Shown here one piece after another: positions 1 through 5,442 of a stretch of 6,553 bases of DNA. The position numbers and the translations under genes were made by a program. The stretch is taken from NCBI GenBank assembly GCA_009699615.1, contig WLNV01000088.1, positions 1-6,553 of the forward strand, given 5' to 3'. The stretch is from Actinomycetota bacterium (GTDB taxonomy: Bacteria > Actinomycetota > Thermoleophilia > Solirubrobacterales > Solirubrobacteraceae). Within the stretch, counting starts at the first letter, position 1. Every line of letters begins with the position of its first letter. Below the pieces are notes generated by a model. That model searched no databases. It was not told the origin of the DNA and saw only the letters and a list, made by a program, of their open reading frames with translations.

Positions 1-208
1 CCGAGTCGCTCGACAGCCAAAACTCTCCAAGGTCGGAGCAATGATGCAGGTACACGCCGCGAACGTCGTCACGCAGGTCGAATAGCCGACCATCTGGCAG
101 CGCCTTGCTCCATAGGAGCTTGTGGTACCGCCGAAGCGTCGCACTGTACGCGTCAGGGTCCTTTCCTGACGAGTCGAGCCGGAAGTCAAAGGTCGTGTCG
201 ATCAGCAT
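1..208 (-). CDS. DUF6994-like protein, N-terminal part (runs off left edge)
   Basis: The minus strand is open from the start codon to the left edge, so about 69 codons of the N-terminus are visible and the C-terminus lies outside. The protein begins MLIDTTFDF and continues with RRYHKLLWSKALPDG and VYLHHCSDLGEFWLSSDS. I recognise this pattern from the DUF6994 family, whose members usually start with a similar IDT-FDF segment and have no known function. The recognition is from memory, so the family name is less certain than the coding call. In-frame ATG codons also occur at 265 and 271 and would add 19 or 21 residues. I prefer 208 because it places the family-like motif at the N-terminus, but none of the three has a good Shine-Dalgarno sequence. 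The gene is divergent from the helix-turn-helix gene at 309, so the two share a short upstream region. Confidence 0.72.
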   Translation of the reverse strand, partial: MLIDTTFDFRLDSSGKDPDAYSATLRRYHKLLWSKALPDGRLFDLRDDVRGVYLHHCSDLGEFWLSSDS

Positions 209-296
209 TGCGCGGGCAACTGTACCCCGTCCGCCCAGCCGGCGAAAGCGCTCGTGGCGGTCCATTGACATTGCGTCGGCCCGTGCCTGACGGCGC

Positions 297-302
297 TACT
301 AT
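297..302 (+). promoter_or_regulatory. -10 box of a probable leaderless promoter for the 309 gene
   Basis: TACTAT sits six bases before the ATG at 309, so transcription would start at or next to the start codon. No Shine-Dalgarno sequence precedes that ATG. A perfect TTGACA lies at 265-270, but the 26-base spacing is too long for a normal sigma-70 pair. The -35 element is therefore unclear. Confidence 0.4.
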
Positions 303-308
303 CCGGCG

Positions 309-1598
309 ATGAACACCTCTCCGACTGCCTCCGTCACCCGCGAGCAACTGTACGAGCAAGTCTGGGCCGAGCCGATGGTCACCGTCGCCGCGCGCTACGA
401 CGTGTCGGGCAGTTTCCTGGCCCGCGTGTGCGCCGACCTCAACGTGCCGCGGCCGCCGCGAGGCTATTGGGCTCAGTTGGAAGTGGGCAAGGCGCCGCCG
501 AGGCCGCCGCTCCCCGAACCGGCGGCGGGCGACACGCTCGAATGGTCACGAGGTGGGCCTGTGCGGCGACGTGTCGTCATCCCCCGCCCACCCGGTCCGA
601 ACGCAACACGGCGCTCAGGTCGCTTTGGGCCACGACCGACTCGTCATGCACTGGTCAGCGGGGTCCGTGAACACTTCGAGGCGGGACGGGTGTCGGACGC
701 CGGATACCTCCGGCCTCGCAAGCGCATCCTGGTGGACATCTTCGTCTCGAAACCCCTACTGGCCCGCGCGCTCGACCTCGCCAGCGGGCTGTTCCTGACG
801 CTTGAAGATCAGGGCCGCAACGTGCGCCTCCTGCCCCTGACCCAGTTCTGCCGCCCCGAGCTACACACCAGACCCGGACACCGTCTGGACGATTATCGTC
901 ACCCTGCGTGGAGTCCTGACCGAGCCACGATCGTCTCGTTCGGTACCGTGGCCATCGGGTTGAGTATCTACGAGGTCAGCGAGGAAGCCGAGTTTCGCTA
1001 CGTCAAGGGAGACTACGTGCGCGTCAGCGAGCTACCCGCTCGGCGCCGGCCGTATGACGACACGTACAACTGGATCAGCAAACGCGAGACGGGCTCTGGG
1101 CGCCTCGCGGTGCGCGCCTACTCGCCATACCTTGGCACGGCGTGGACGCAGGAGTGGATCGAGGCGAAGCCGGGCGACCTTGCCACTAAGTTCAGCGCCA
1201 TTCGTAAAGGGCTGGAGACGGCCGCACCCCTGATCGTGGCCATGGTCGAAGAGGCGCAGCGGAAACGCGATGAGGCATCGCGGTTGTGGGCCGCCCAGTG
1301 CCAAGAATGGGATCGGAAAGAACTTCTGCGTAAACAACGAGAGGCGCGGGAGACAAGCCAGGCCGAGCTGATCTCCATCATCCAGGCGTGGACGGAGGCC
1401 TGCCACATCGAGTCGTTCTTCGAGGATGCGCTTCACCGGTCGGAGAGGCTGCCCCCATCTGAGCGCGCCGCCATCGCCACTCGCATCGCCGCGGCTCGCG
1501 ACATGCTGGGCGACAGCAGTGCGCTGACTCGTTTCGCAGGGTGGCAGTCCCCGAGCCAGCGACTCGGCGCGAGGGACGCCGACGACGACACGGCCTAG
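309..1598 (+). CDS. Helix-turn-helix protein with C-terminal coiled coil, function unknown
   Basis: A 429-aa protein. Residues 10-68 match a recurrent N-terminal module of hypothetical proteins in accessory DNA: TREQLYEQVWAEPM, a helix-turn-helix at about 24-46 (VAARYDVSGSFLARVC), then VPRPPRGYWAQ and a proline-rich linker. This suggests DNA binding; the target is unknown. The middle part (about 130-300) is a mixed alpha/beta region with no domain I recognise. Residues about 313-352 are strongly charged and probably a coiled coil (EEAQRKRDEASRLW, RKELLRKQREARE), followed by a helical tail and an acidic C-terminus. The start is fixed by the family motif close to the N-terminus and by the promoter box just upstream. 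It is a single-gene unit, divergent from the DUF6994-like gene. The role could be regulatory or part of a defence or island function; the sequence does not decide. Confidence 0.85.
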   Translation: MNTSPTASVTREQLYEQVWAEPMVTVAARYDVSGSFLARVCADLNVPRPPRGYWAQLEVGKAPPRPPLPEPAAGDTLEWSRGGPVRRRVVIPRPPGPNATRRSGRFGPRPTRHALVSGVREHFEAGRVSDAGYLRPRKRILVDIFVSKPLLARALDLASGLFLTLEDQGRNVRLLPLTQFCRPELHTRPGHRLDDYRHPAWSPDRATIVSFGTVAIGLSIYEVSEEAEFRYVKGDYVRVSELPARRRPYDDTYNWISKRETGSGRLAVRAYSPYLGTAWTQEWIEAKPGDLATKFSAIRKGLETAAPLIVAMVEEAQRKRDEASRLWAAQCQEWDRKELLRKQREARETSQAELISIIQAWTEACHIESFFEDALHRSERLPPSERAAIATRIAAARDMLGDSSALTRFAGWQSPSQRLGARDADDDTA

Positions 1599-1647
1599 AC
1601 CGCTAGTCGGCGAAGCCCTGGACTTTGGAGGAGGTACGGATCGCCAA

Positions 1648-1887
1648 TTGCTCCTTGCCCTTGAATCACTCTGGTGGGCTGTCGGTAGCGGCCAACACTA
1701 CCCGCGCGGCAGCTATCTGGGCCGAAGAAGGAACCGACGGGCGGACCTAATCCCCGTTCTCTATTTCCGAGCCTTGGTGCGGCCGGTGCCGCGGATGGCC
1801 TCGCCCTCCGTAGACAAAGGACATCGAAGTCGAGCCAGTAGGAGCGCTATTGTGGGCCCTTTCCACGCGTCAGGCTCCCACGTATAA
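1648..1887 (+). CDS. Doubtful small ORF, possible gene remnant
   Basis: The stretch 1599-1846 has no convincing gene. The best candidate is this 79-codon frame starting at TTG, preceded by a strong Shine-Dalgarno-like GGAGGAGGT at 1627-1635, which is 12 bases away and so rather distant. The frame is also open upstream back to about 1600. Its N-terminal part (LLLALESLWWAVGSG) reads like real protein, but the rest is Arg/Ser/Pro-rich and looks non-coding. The 3' end overlaps the convergent minus-strand gene at 1847 by about 40 bases. It may be the decayed end of a former gene or chance. Confidence 0.2.
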   Translation: MLLALESLWWAVGSGQHYPRGSYLGRRRNRRADLIPVLYFRALVRPVPRMASPSVDKGHRSRASRSAIVGPFHASGSHV

Positions 1888-2143
1888 CTTTCTTCAAGCG
1901 TTCGTAGAGCAACGCGGAGACTTGGACCAGGGAATTCCAGAGTTCAGTGTCTTGGAGCCGGACTTCTTCGCCTCGGACGCGCACAGATGCTTGCGCCTCT
2001 TTCCGTTTGGCAAGATCCGCCTCGCGACGTGCCTTCAAAGCATCGCGTTTTTGCTGACGCTGCCGTTTCGCGAAGTCGCGCTCAGTCGCCCGCTGACCTT
2101 CTCTAGAACGGCGCTCGTACTTATTGAGCCGTGACCAAGCCAT
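1847..2143 (-). CDS. Small highly charged helical protein, function unknown
   Basis: A 98-aa protein, not recognised. Residues 1-60 are dominated by Arg, Lys, Glu, Gln and Ala (RDFAKRQRQQKRDALKARRE, ADLAKRKEAQ), predicting a long basic helix or coiled coil. The last 40 residues (TELWNSLVQVSALLYERLKKVI) look like a separate amphipathic helix. There is no signal peptide or membrane segment. The ATG at 2143 is preceded by a run of six G on the minus strand (2149-2154) with five bases of spacing, which supports this start and strand. The opposite strand is also open over most of the interval, but that frame looks like the hydrophobic mirror of a charged helix. The basic character would allow binding to nucleic acid or to a partner; nothing in the sequence settles this. 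Confidence 0.6.
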   Translation of the reverse strand: MAWSRLNKYERRSREGQRATERDFAKRQRQQKRDALKARREADLAKRKEAQASVRVRGEEVRLQDTELWNSLVQVSALLYERLKKVIRGSLTRGKGPQ

Positions 2144-2231
2144 GATTGCCCCCCAGGTCGGCAGAGATAAACGGCAACTATATGCTTTTCGATTTCTGCG
2201 ATCTACGTCAGCGGCTAGGCAGTTCGTTGTG

Positions 2232-2257
2232 CCGAGAGAAGACGCCGAACGTCTCGG
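2232..2257. repeat. Inverted repeat upstream of the DUF5681 gene
   Basis: CCGAGA (2232-2237) is matched by TCTCGG (2252-2257), with an internal GACG/CGTC pair around a CCGAA loop. It lies about 40 bases upstream of the promoter box for the gene at 2310. It could be an operator or an RNA hairpin, or it could be chance in GC-rich DNA. Confidence 0.2.
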
Positions 2258-2297
2258 AACCGGCAGGCCGTAGTGGGATTCACGCGCGCCGCTGCCC

Positions 2298-2303
2298 TAC
2301 ACT
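2298..2303 (+). promoter_or_regulatory. -10 box of a probable leaderless promoter for the DUF5681 gene
   Basis: TACACT is followed by six bases and then the ATG at 2310, so the predicted transcript begins at the start codon. No Shine-Dalgarno sequence is present. No good -35 is visible about 17 bases upstream. Confidence 0.4.
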
Positions 2304-2309
2304 GCCAAG

Positions 2310-2657
2310 ATGCCAGCAACCAACAGCCTGAGGCAGCGCGCCCCCACCGCTGGCTCCTTCAAGCCAGGCCAGTCCGGTAATCCGCGCGGCCGCGCGCCAG
2401 GCGCCAGGAACCGGATCAGCATCGAGGCCCGCGAGGCCGCGGCGCACATCGTGGACGACCCCGAGTACCGCGCGGCCCTCAAGGCCCGCGTCATTGCCGG
2501 CCAGGCACCGCAGATGGAGCCGTTATTGTGGGCGTATGCCAAAGGGAAGCCGGTAGATCGGATTGAGCAAGGTGGGCCAGGTACCTTCGTCCAGCTCGAT
2601 GACGACGAGCTACGTCTCAGGCTCCTTTCGGCGGCGCGGATCTACGACACCACTTAG
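2310..2657 (+). CDS. DUF5681 domain protein, phage-terminase-associated type
   Basis: A 115-aa protein. Residues 16-36 carry the hallmark of DUF5681: FKPGQSGNPRGRAPGARNR, a basic Gly/Arg/Asn motif near the N-terminus. A helical segment follows (SIEAREAAAHIVDDPEYRAALKAR split over about 38-62) and then PLLWAYAKGKPVDRIE, typical of the same family. In other genomes DUF5681 proteins often lie next to phage large-terminase genes and are thought to act like small terminase or DNA-binding subunits. That role is family knowledge and is not shown here. No terminase, portal or capsid gene lies in the window, so this copy is isolated. The length is normal for a short family member and the frame is intact. 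The start is chosen because the motif follows closely and a promoter box ends six bases upstream. It ends convergent to the coiled-coil gene at 2709. Confidence 0.85.
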   Translation: MPATNSLRQRAPTAGSFKPGQSGNPRGRAPGARNRISIEAREAAAHIVDDPEYRAALKARVIAGQAPQMEPLLWAYAKGKPVDRIEQGGPGTFVQLDDDELRLRLLSAARIYDTT

Positions 2658-2662
2658 CCGCC

Positions 2663-2699
2663 GATGATGCTGCTCGCCCGCTCAAGACGGGGGATCATC
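2663..2699. terminator. Imperfect hairpin between convergent genes
   Basis: GATGAT (2663-2668) can pair with ATCATC (2694-2699), and an inner CCCG (2677-2680) with CGGG (2688-2691) around a CTCAAGA loop. It fills the 51-base gap between the stop codons at 2657 and 2709 and could serve both genes. The stem is asymmetric and has no T-tract, so the terminator role is tentative. Confidence 0.3.
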
Positions 2700-2708
2700 A
2701 GCCCACGG

Positions 2709-3335
2709 CTACTTCGGAGCGCGTGACTGATTTCGCCATCGCTTGATCGCCGCGGTTACCGAAGCCTCCCGAACCTGGTCTGCCGATAGGCAGGCCGCCC
2801 GGTAAATAGCTTCGGCTTGGCGGATGGCTTTCTTTTCTCGAGTCTGGCTCGCCGCGCGTTCGTCGTCGTAGGTGCTGCCAGGCGCAGTCCATTGGCGAGG
2901 CGTTTTGCCCGCGGTCTTCTCGGCGAACCTGACCTTTAGCCTGGCAAACTCAGTCGCGCGAATATTATTCGCCGCAGCCTTCATCTTCGCGCGGCTGGCA
3001 CCGGCGGCCTCGCGAGCCTTGGTGCGCCTGTCATCTGCAAGCGCGACAGCCGAGGCGAGAGCGATCTCGTTCGGCGAGCGAACGTCCCGGCGCGCGGCCT
3101 CGACAGCCGCTGCGGCGGCGGCATGAGCCGCGAGCGCCGACTCGTAGCGGCCCTGCACTGACTCAAGGTTGCGGGCGGCCTCCACCGCGGCCTGATGGTC
3201 CTTCGCACGAGCGCTCATCTTTCGAGCCGCTACTCTAGCAGCGTGAGCAATCTCGCGGGCTTCACCAAGGGCGCGTGTTGCCGCGTCTAGTTCGGATGCG
3301 GTGCGGTCGCGAGCGTCTGCCAGCATGTTTGCCAT
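2709..3335 (-). CDS. Alanine-rich coiled-coil protein, function unknown
   Basis: A 208-aa protein from the ATG at 3335, not recognised. Residues 1 to about 90 are an Ala/Arg/Glu-rich helical region (SELDAATRALGEAREIAHAA, AARKMSARAKDHQAAVEAAR, then a stretch of consecutive Ala), predicting one long coiled coil. A second helical block follows (SAVALADDRRTKAREAAG). The C-terminal third has more varied sequence (KTPRQWTAPGSTYDDERAA, then a helix ending KRWRNQSRAPK). It has no signal peptide and no membrane segment, so it is probably cytoplasmic. The frame stays open upstream to a TTG at 3389, which would add 18 residues and overlap the Mrr remnant by 17 bases. I prefer 3335 because the extra residues are low-complexity Ser/Pro/Arg. 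Neither start has a clear ribosome binding site. Ala-rich helices give spurious matches, so similarity to structural or tape-measure proteins would need care. Confidence 0.65.
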   Translation of the reverse strand: MANMLADARDRTASELDAATRALGEAREIAHAARVAARKMSARAKDHQAAVEAARNLESVQGRYESALAAHAAAAAAVEAARRDVRSPNEIALASAVALADDRRTKAREAAGASRAKMKAAANNIRATEFARLKVRFAEKTAGKTPRQWTAPGSTYDDERAASQTREKKAIRQAEAIYRAACLSADQVREASVTAAIKRWRNQSRAPK

Positions 3336-3372
3336 CTGAGGTTGGGTTGCCGCGCTTGGGCGGGAGGGCCGG

Positions 3373-3545
3373 CTAAGCCCCGTCCTCAACGAAGTAATCG
3401 AAGTCGACCGTCTTAACCACGTGGGTCGCCGCTATTGAGACGCGAACACCGTTGGCGATCATCAAGCTCGCCAGCTTAGCGCCATCGATCAACACGATCC
3501 GCGGTCCCCAGCGAACTCCAACAAGGGACGATAGAACGCGTGATA
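3373..3545 (-). pseudogene. Remnant of an Mrr-type restriction endonuclease (C-terminal end)
   Basis: The minus strand encodes RIVLIDGAKLASLMIANGV followed by RVSIAATHVVKTVDFDYF and a stop at 3373-3375. This is the characteristic C-terminal end of Mrr-family restriction enzymes (RIVLIDG-x-LA-LMI--GVGV, then a D-x-D-[YF]-F ending), which cut modified DNA. Upstream of RIVLIDG (before about 3501) the match stops in this frame. The next frame reads LEFAG, as expected for the preceding family segment (about 3510-3524), so a one-base frameshift seems likely. No catalytic core (D-x(n)-QxK) is visible in any frame between about 3545 and the membrane-protein gene. Although the frame is open for 103 codons from 3684, its upstream part is not Mrr-like and overlaps the gene at 3654. 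I therefore call it a decayed fragment and not a working gene. Confidence 0.65.
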
Positions 3546-3631
3546 GACAGGTATGGGGCATCGCGGTGGCGATTCTAATCGATGTGGCCGGCGTCCGCTC
3601 TGCTCGGGAATCCTTGAACTCATCAGCACGG

Positions 3632-3642
3632 TACACTAGTGT
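3632..3642 (+). promoter_or_regulatory. Probable promoter -10 region for the small membrane protein
   Basis: Two overlapping -10 candidates are present: TACACT (3632-3637) and TAGTGT (3637-3642). TTGAAC at 3614-3619 lies 17 bases before the second, a normal spacing. Either gives a very short 5' leader (about 5-10 bases) before the ATG at 3654. Confidence 0.4.
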
Positions 3643-3653
3643 TCGGGACGTAC

Positions 3654-3857
3654 ATGGCCGACAACAGACTCTTGCCCGTGGCATTCGGTGGCGCTGTTCT
3701 CGCCATGGCGTTCATTGAGCTTGTCACCGGCGGCTTCGATGATTGGAAGACGGTCCACTGGGGACGGATGGCTCTTAGTGCTGCCTTTCTTTATCTCGCC
3801 TTTCGTTTGGGGTGCAGTGCACCCAAAGCAGTCCGCGATCGCTACAACCGAGACTGA
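3654..3857 (+). CDS. Small inner-membrane protein with two predicted transmembrane helices
   Basis: A 67-aa protein starting MADNRLLPVAFGGAV, not recognised by family. Two hydrophobic segments are visible: about residues 7-25 (LPVAFGGAVLAMAFIELV) and about 38-53 (MALSAAFLYLAFRLG). They are separated by a short loop containing DDWKTVHWGR, and the C-terminal tail is basic (KAVRDRYNRD). This predicts a two-helix inner-membrane protein with no cleavable signal. An in-frame GTG at 3639 would add five residues but lies inside the promoter region, so the ATG at 3654 is preferred. There is no strong Shine-Dalgarno sequence. A hairpin follows the stop codon by eight bases. Small two-helix proteins like this can be toxins, holin-like proteins, immunity proteins or modulators of larger complexes; the sequence does not choose among them. 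Confidence 0.6.
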   Translation: MADNRLLPVAFGGAVLAMAFIELVTGGFDDWKTVHWGRMALSAAFLYLAFRLGCSAPKAVRDRYNRD

Positions 3858-3864
3858 TCCGTGT

Positions 3865-3884
3865 CCGAGTAGCAAACGACTCGG
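3865..3884 (+). terminator. Hairpin after the small membrane protein gene
   Basis: A perfect six-base stem CCGAGT / ACTCGG with an eight-base loop begins eight bases after the TGA at 3855-3857. It lacks a T-tract (the bases after it are TTACG), so it may be a weak intrinsic terminator or an RNA 3'-end stabiliser. Confidence 0.35.
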
Positions 3885-3969
3885 TTACGACGGCTTGCCA
3901 ACAGCTACCCAGGCCTGCTCGGCAGACCGGGGCAAAGTATTCGCCCGCCGAAGAGGTCTTCGGAACGGC

Positions 3970-3975
3970 TATCAT
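3970..3975 (+). promoter_or_regulatory. -10 box of a probable leaderless promoter for the 3981 gene
   Basis: TATCAT is followed by five bases and the ATG at 3981. Transcription would start at the A of the ATG or a base later. There is no Shine-Dalgarno sequence. No recognisable -35 is seen. Confidence 0.4.
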
Positions 3976-3980
3976 CGCGG

Positions 3981-4793
3981 ATGTCCAAGCCGGCCCCGCT
4001 CGAAGTCACGATTACCCACAACCTTGATGATGCCGGCGAAGTCGCCCAGTTGTTTAAGCGGCGACTCATTGCCTTGGACTGGAATCGGAAGGGCCCGAAC
4101 ATCGCTTCTTACACACATCGTCGCGCGAGAATCGATGTGAAACTGTTTCACGAGATCCGAACGCACGGTGCGGCGGTCATCGCCGCATACAAGGGCGCCA
4201 CGGATAAGCCATCAGATCGCCTCGTCGGCTGGGTCGCACCGGGCAGCCGGTGGCAGAGGCTTAACGGCCTGTTGTGCCTCCCCTTAACGAAGGCGCGGAT
4301 CGTGGATTCATCGAGCAGTTTCCTCGGCAACCTACCGCCGCGTCAATGCACCGTTCAAACGTGCCATCGACGCTCAGCCGGGCAGCTTCTCCGCTTAGTG
4401 CAAGGCACCGCCCTCGTCCGCGGCGTAGAGTCCCTGCATCACCGGGATGTCGAGTGGCTGGTGATGAATTTTCTATTTTCGCAGGGATTGTGCGCCACGC
4501 AATGGAGCGGGAGTCGGTCCTTTGAGGACATCGACCACGCCGGCTACTCGCCGGCCGGGCGCGAGGTTTTGGCGCAGACCACCGTGTCCAAGAATCTGGT
4601 CGGCAAGAAGGCACAGAAGCTGTTGCTGATGAAGTCGGCGCGCCGCGACCTGCTGATGTTCGGACCCGAGTCGGCTCGTGACCAGTGCCCGCCGGCAATT
4701 CGTTACTGGTCGATCGAAGAGGTGTTCAAGGCCCTCGACAGAAAACTAGCGGGCCGTTGGCTCATCAAGCGGATGCTGGCCGAGACCGCATAG
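3981..4793 (+). CDS. Orphan protein, C-terminal half resembles a divergent Mrr-like (PD-(D/E)xK) nuclease
   Basis: A 270-aa cytoplasmic protein with no signal or membrane segment. The N-terminal part (about 1-105) is mixed and not recognised. The central segment 106-131 has RIVDSSSSFLGNLPPRQC and TCHRR, which looks conserved and contains two Cys. From about 152 the order resembles the Mrr-type restriction endonuclease fold: an LHHRDVEWLVMNFLFSQGL helix, then QWSGSRSFEDIDHAG with acidic D183/D185, then GREVLAQTT (193-201), where Mrr enzymes have a beta strand ending QxK. Next comes a Lys-rich helix, a LLMFGPES strand, and IRYWSIEEVFKAL. The lysine expected after Q199 is Thr here, so the catalytic motif is altered or the assignment is wrong. 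The frame is intact. It is a single-gene unit with its own promoter and an apparent leaderless start, about 435 bases from an Mrr remnant. The coding call is firm; the nuclease idea is inference. Confidence 0.8.
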   Translation: MSKPAPLEVTITHNLDDAGEVAQLFKRRLIALDWNRKGPNIASYTHRRARIDVKLFHEIRTHGAAVIAAYKGATDKPSDRLVGWVAPGSRWQRLNGLLCLPLTKARIVDSSSSFLGNLPPRQCTVQTCHRRSAGQLLRLVQGTALVRGVESLHHRDVEWLVMNFLFSQGLCATQWSGSRSFEDIDHAGYSPAGREVLAQTTVSKNLVGKKAQKLLLMKSARRDLLMFGPESARDQCPPAIRYWSIEEVFKALDRKLAGRWLIKRMLAETA

Positions 4794-4810
4794 TCGGTGC
4801 GGCCCAGGCA

Positions 4811-4832
4811 AGGGCCCGGCGCCGGCGGCCCT
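4811..4832 (+). terminator. GC-rich hairpin between the 3981 and 4882 genes
   Basis: AGGGCC (4811-4816) pairs with GGCCCT (4827-4832) around the perfect palindrome CCGGCGCCGG (4816-4825). It starts 18 bases after the upstream stop and ends before the TACAAT promoter box of the next gene, the right place for a terminator. There is no T-tract. Confidence 0.35.
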
Positions 4833-4854
4833 GTGCTCGGCTAGCTCCCTCGCC

Positions 4855-4860
4855 TACAAT
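4855..4860 (+). promoter_or_regulatory. -10 box for the secreted-protein gene
   Basis: TACAAT is a near-consensus -10 box, 21 bases upstream of the ATG at 4882. This leaves a leader of about 15 bases that contains a Shine-Dalgarno sequence (GAGGT). No strong -35 is present; the best-spaced hexamer (4832-4837, TGTGCT) is poor. Confidence 0.5.
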
Positions 4861-4881
4861 GCCCAGTTAGAGGTGGCGAGA

Positions 4882-5337
4882 ATGAGGCGATTTCTCCTAG
4901 TCATGGCCCTTGCGTGTTGGGGGCAATTCGCGTCGGCCCAAGAGCCGAAGGCAACCGTATTCGTAGGTCCTCAGATTCGAGATGGGTTCGCAGACATCGA
5001 CTCTGGGATACGCGATTCGATTCGAGATATTCAGCAGGAGATCAGGATTCGTTCGGAGTTGGAGCTATCGGCAGACAGGGATACGGCAATGCTGACCCTC
5101 ACAGTGCTGGCGAGGGGCATCGTGACCAACGGCTCAGTAGGTGTCGCCTCGGCGGCCCTCGGTGGCGGTTTCGTCGTGCCGAATACTACCCCCACCTTGA
5201 CAACGCTACTGGGGACCGCCCGCTACGAGCGACGAATGCAAAGTGAGAGCGGGACCTGGCGCGGCGCGGCCAAGGTTGTCGTCGATGACATTCTCGCGTG
5301 GTGGGAAGTAAACCGAAGACTGGTGTTGCGCCGTTGA
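4882..5337 (+). CDS. Secreted (periplasmic) protein of unknown function
   Basis: A 151-aa precursor. It begins MRRFLLVMALACWGQFASAQ, a classic Sec signal peptide with a basic start, a hydrophobic core and an A-S-A cleavage site before QEPKA (signal peptidase I). The lone Cys in the core is not in a good lipobox. The mature part of about 131 aa starts with KATVFVGPQIRDGFADID, then IRDSIRDIQQEI and SADRDTAMLTLTVLARGIV. This resembles small periplasmic or lipoprotein-like domains with a DS--D---E helix followed by a beta strand ending in RG, and I cannot name the family. A Gly/Ala-rich middle (SVGVASAALGGGFVVPNT) and a C-terminal helix (AAKVVVDDILAWWEVNRR) follow. ATG 4882 is preferred over an in-frame GTG at 4873 because GAGGT lies seven bases upstream of it and the signal peptide then starts normally. 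It has its own promoter at 4855. Confidence 0.75.
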   Translation: MRRFLLVMALACWGQFASAQEPKATVFVGPQIRDGFADIDSGIRDSIRDIQQEIRIRSELELSADRDTAMLTLTVLARGIVTNGSVGVASAALGGGFVVPNTTPTLTTLLGTARYERRMQSESGTWRGAAKVVVDDILAWWEVNRRLVLRR

Positions 5338-5442
5338 GTTCGTCGCCTGACCTCGTTTCCAGTTCAAAGGCGCCTGAGCCGACGCCTGGCGTGGGAATCG
5401 CCTGCGTCGCCATCGATTCGTCTCTCCAATGAAGGTCTGTCA

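Noticed and set aside
105..290. Plus-strand 61-aa frame rich in Arg and Ser
   Set aside because: It lies opposite the DUF6994-like coding region, whose conserved motifs show the minus strand is the real one.
265..302. Perfect TTGACA (265-270) as -35 for the TACTAT box at 297
   Set aside because: The spacer is 26 bases, far from the usual 16-18, and TTGACA overlaps the possible early start codons of the divergent gene.
1850..2134. Plus-strand 94-aa frame rich in Phe and Leu
   Set aside because: It is the mirror of the charged minus-strand gene, which has a ribosome binding site and a coherent helical composition.
4258..4302. TTAAC motifs with GTTG nearby, resembling recombination core sites
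   Set aside because: They lie inside the intact coding frame of the 3981 gene and lack the expected paired arms.
4261..4698. Minus-strand frame of 145 codons within the 3981 gene
   Set aside because: The Arg/Ser/Pro-rich composition is typical of antisense frames in GC-rich genes, and the plus frame is continuous with plausible structure.
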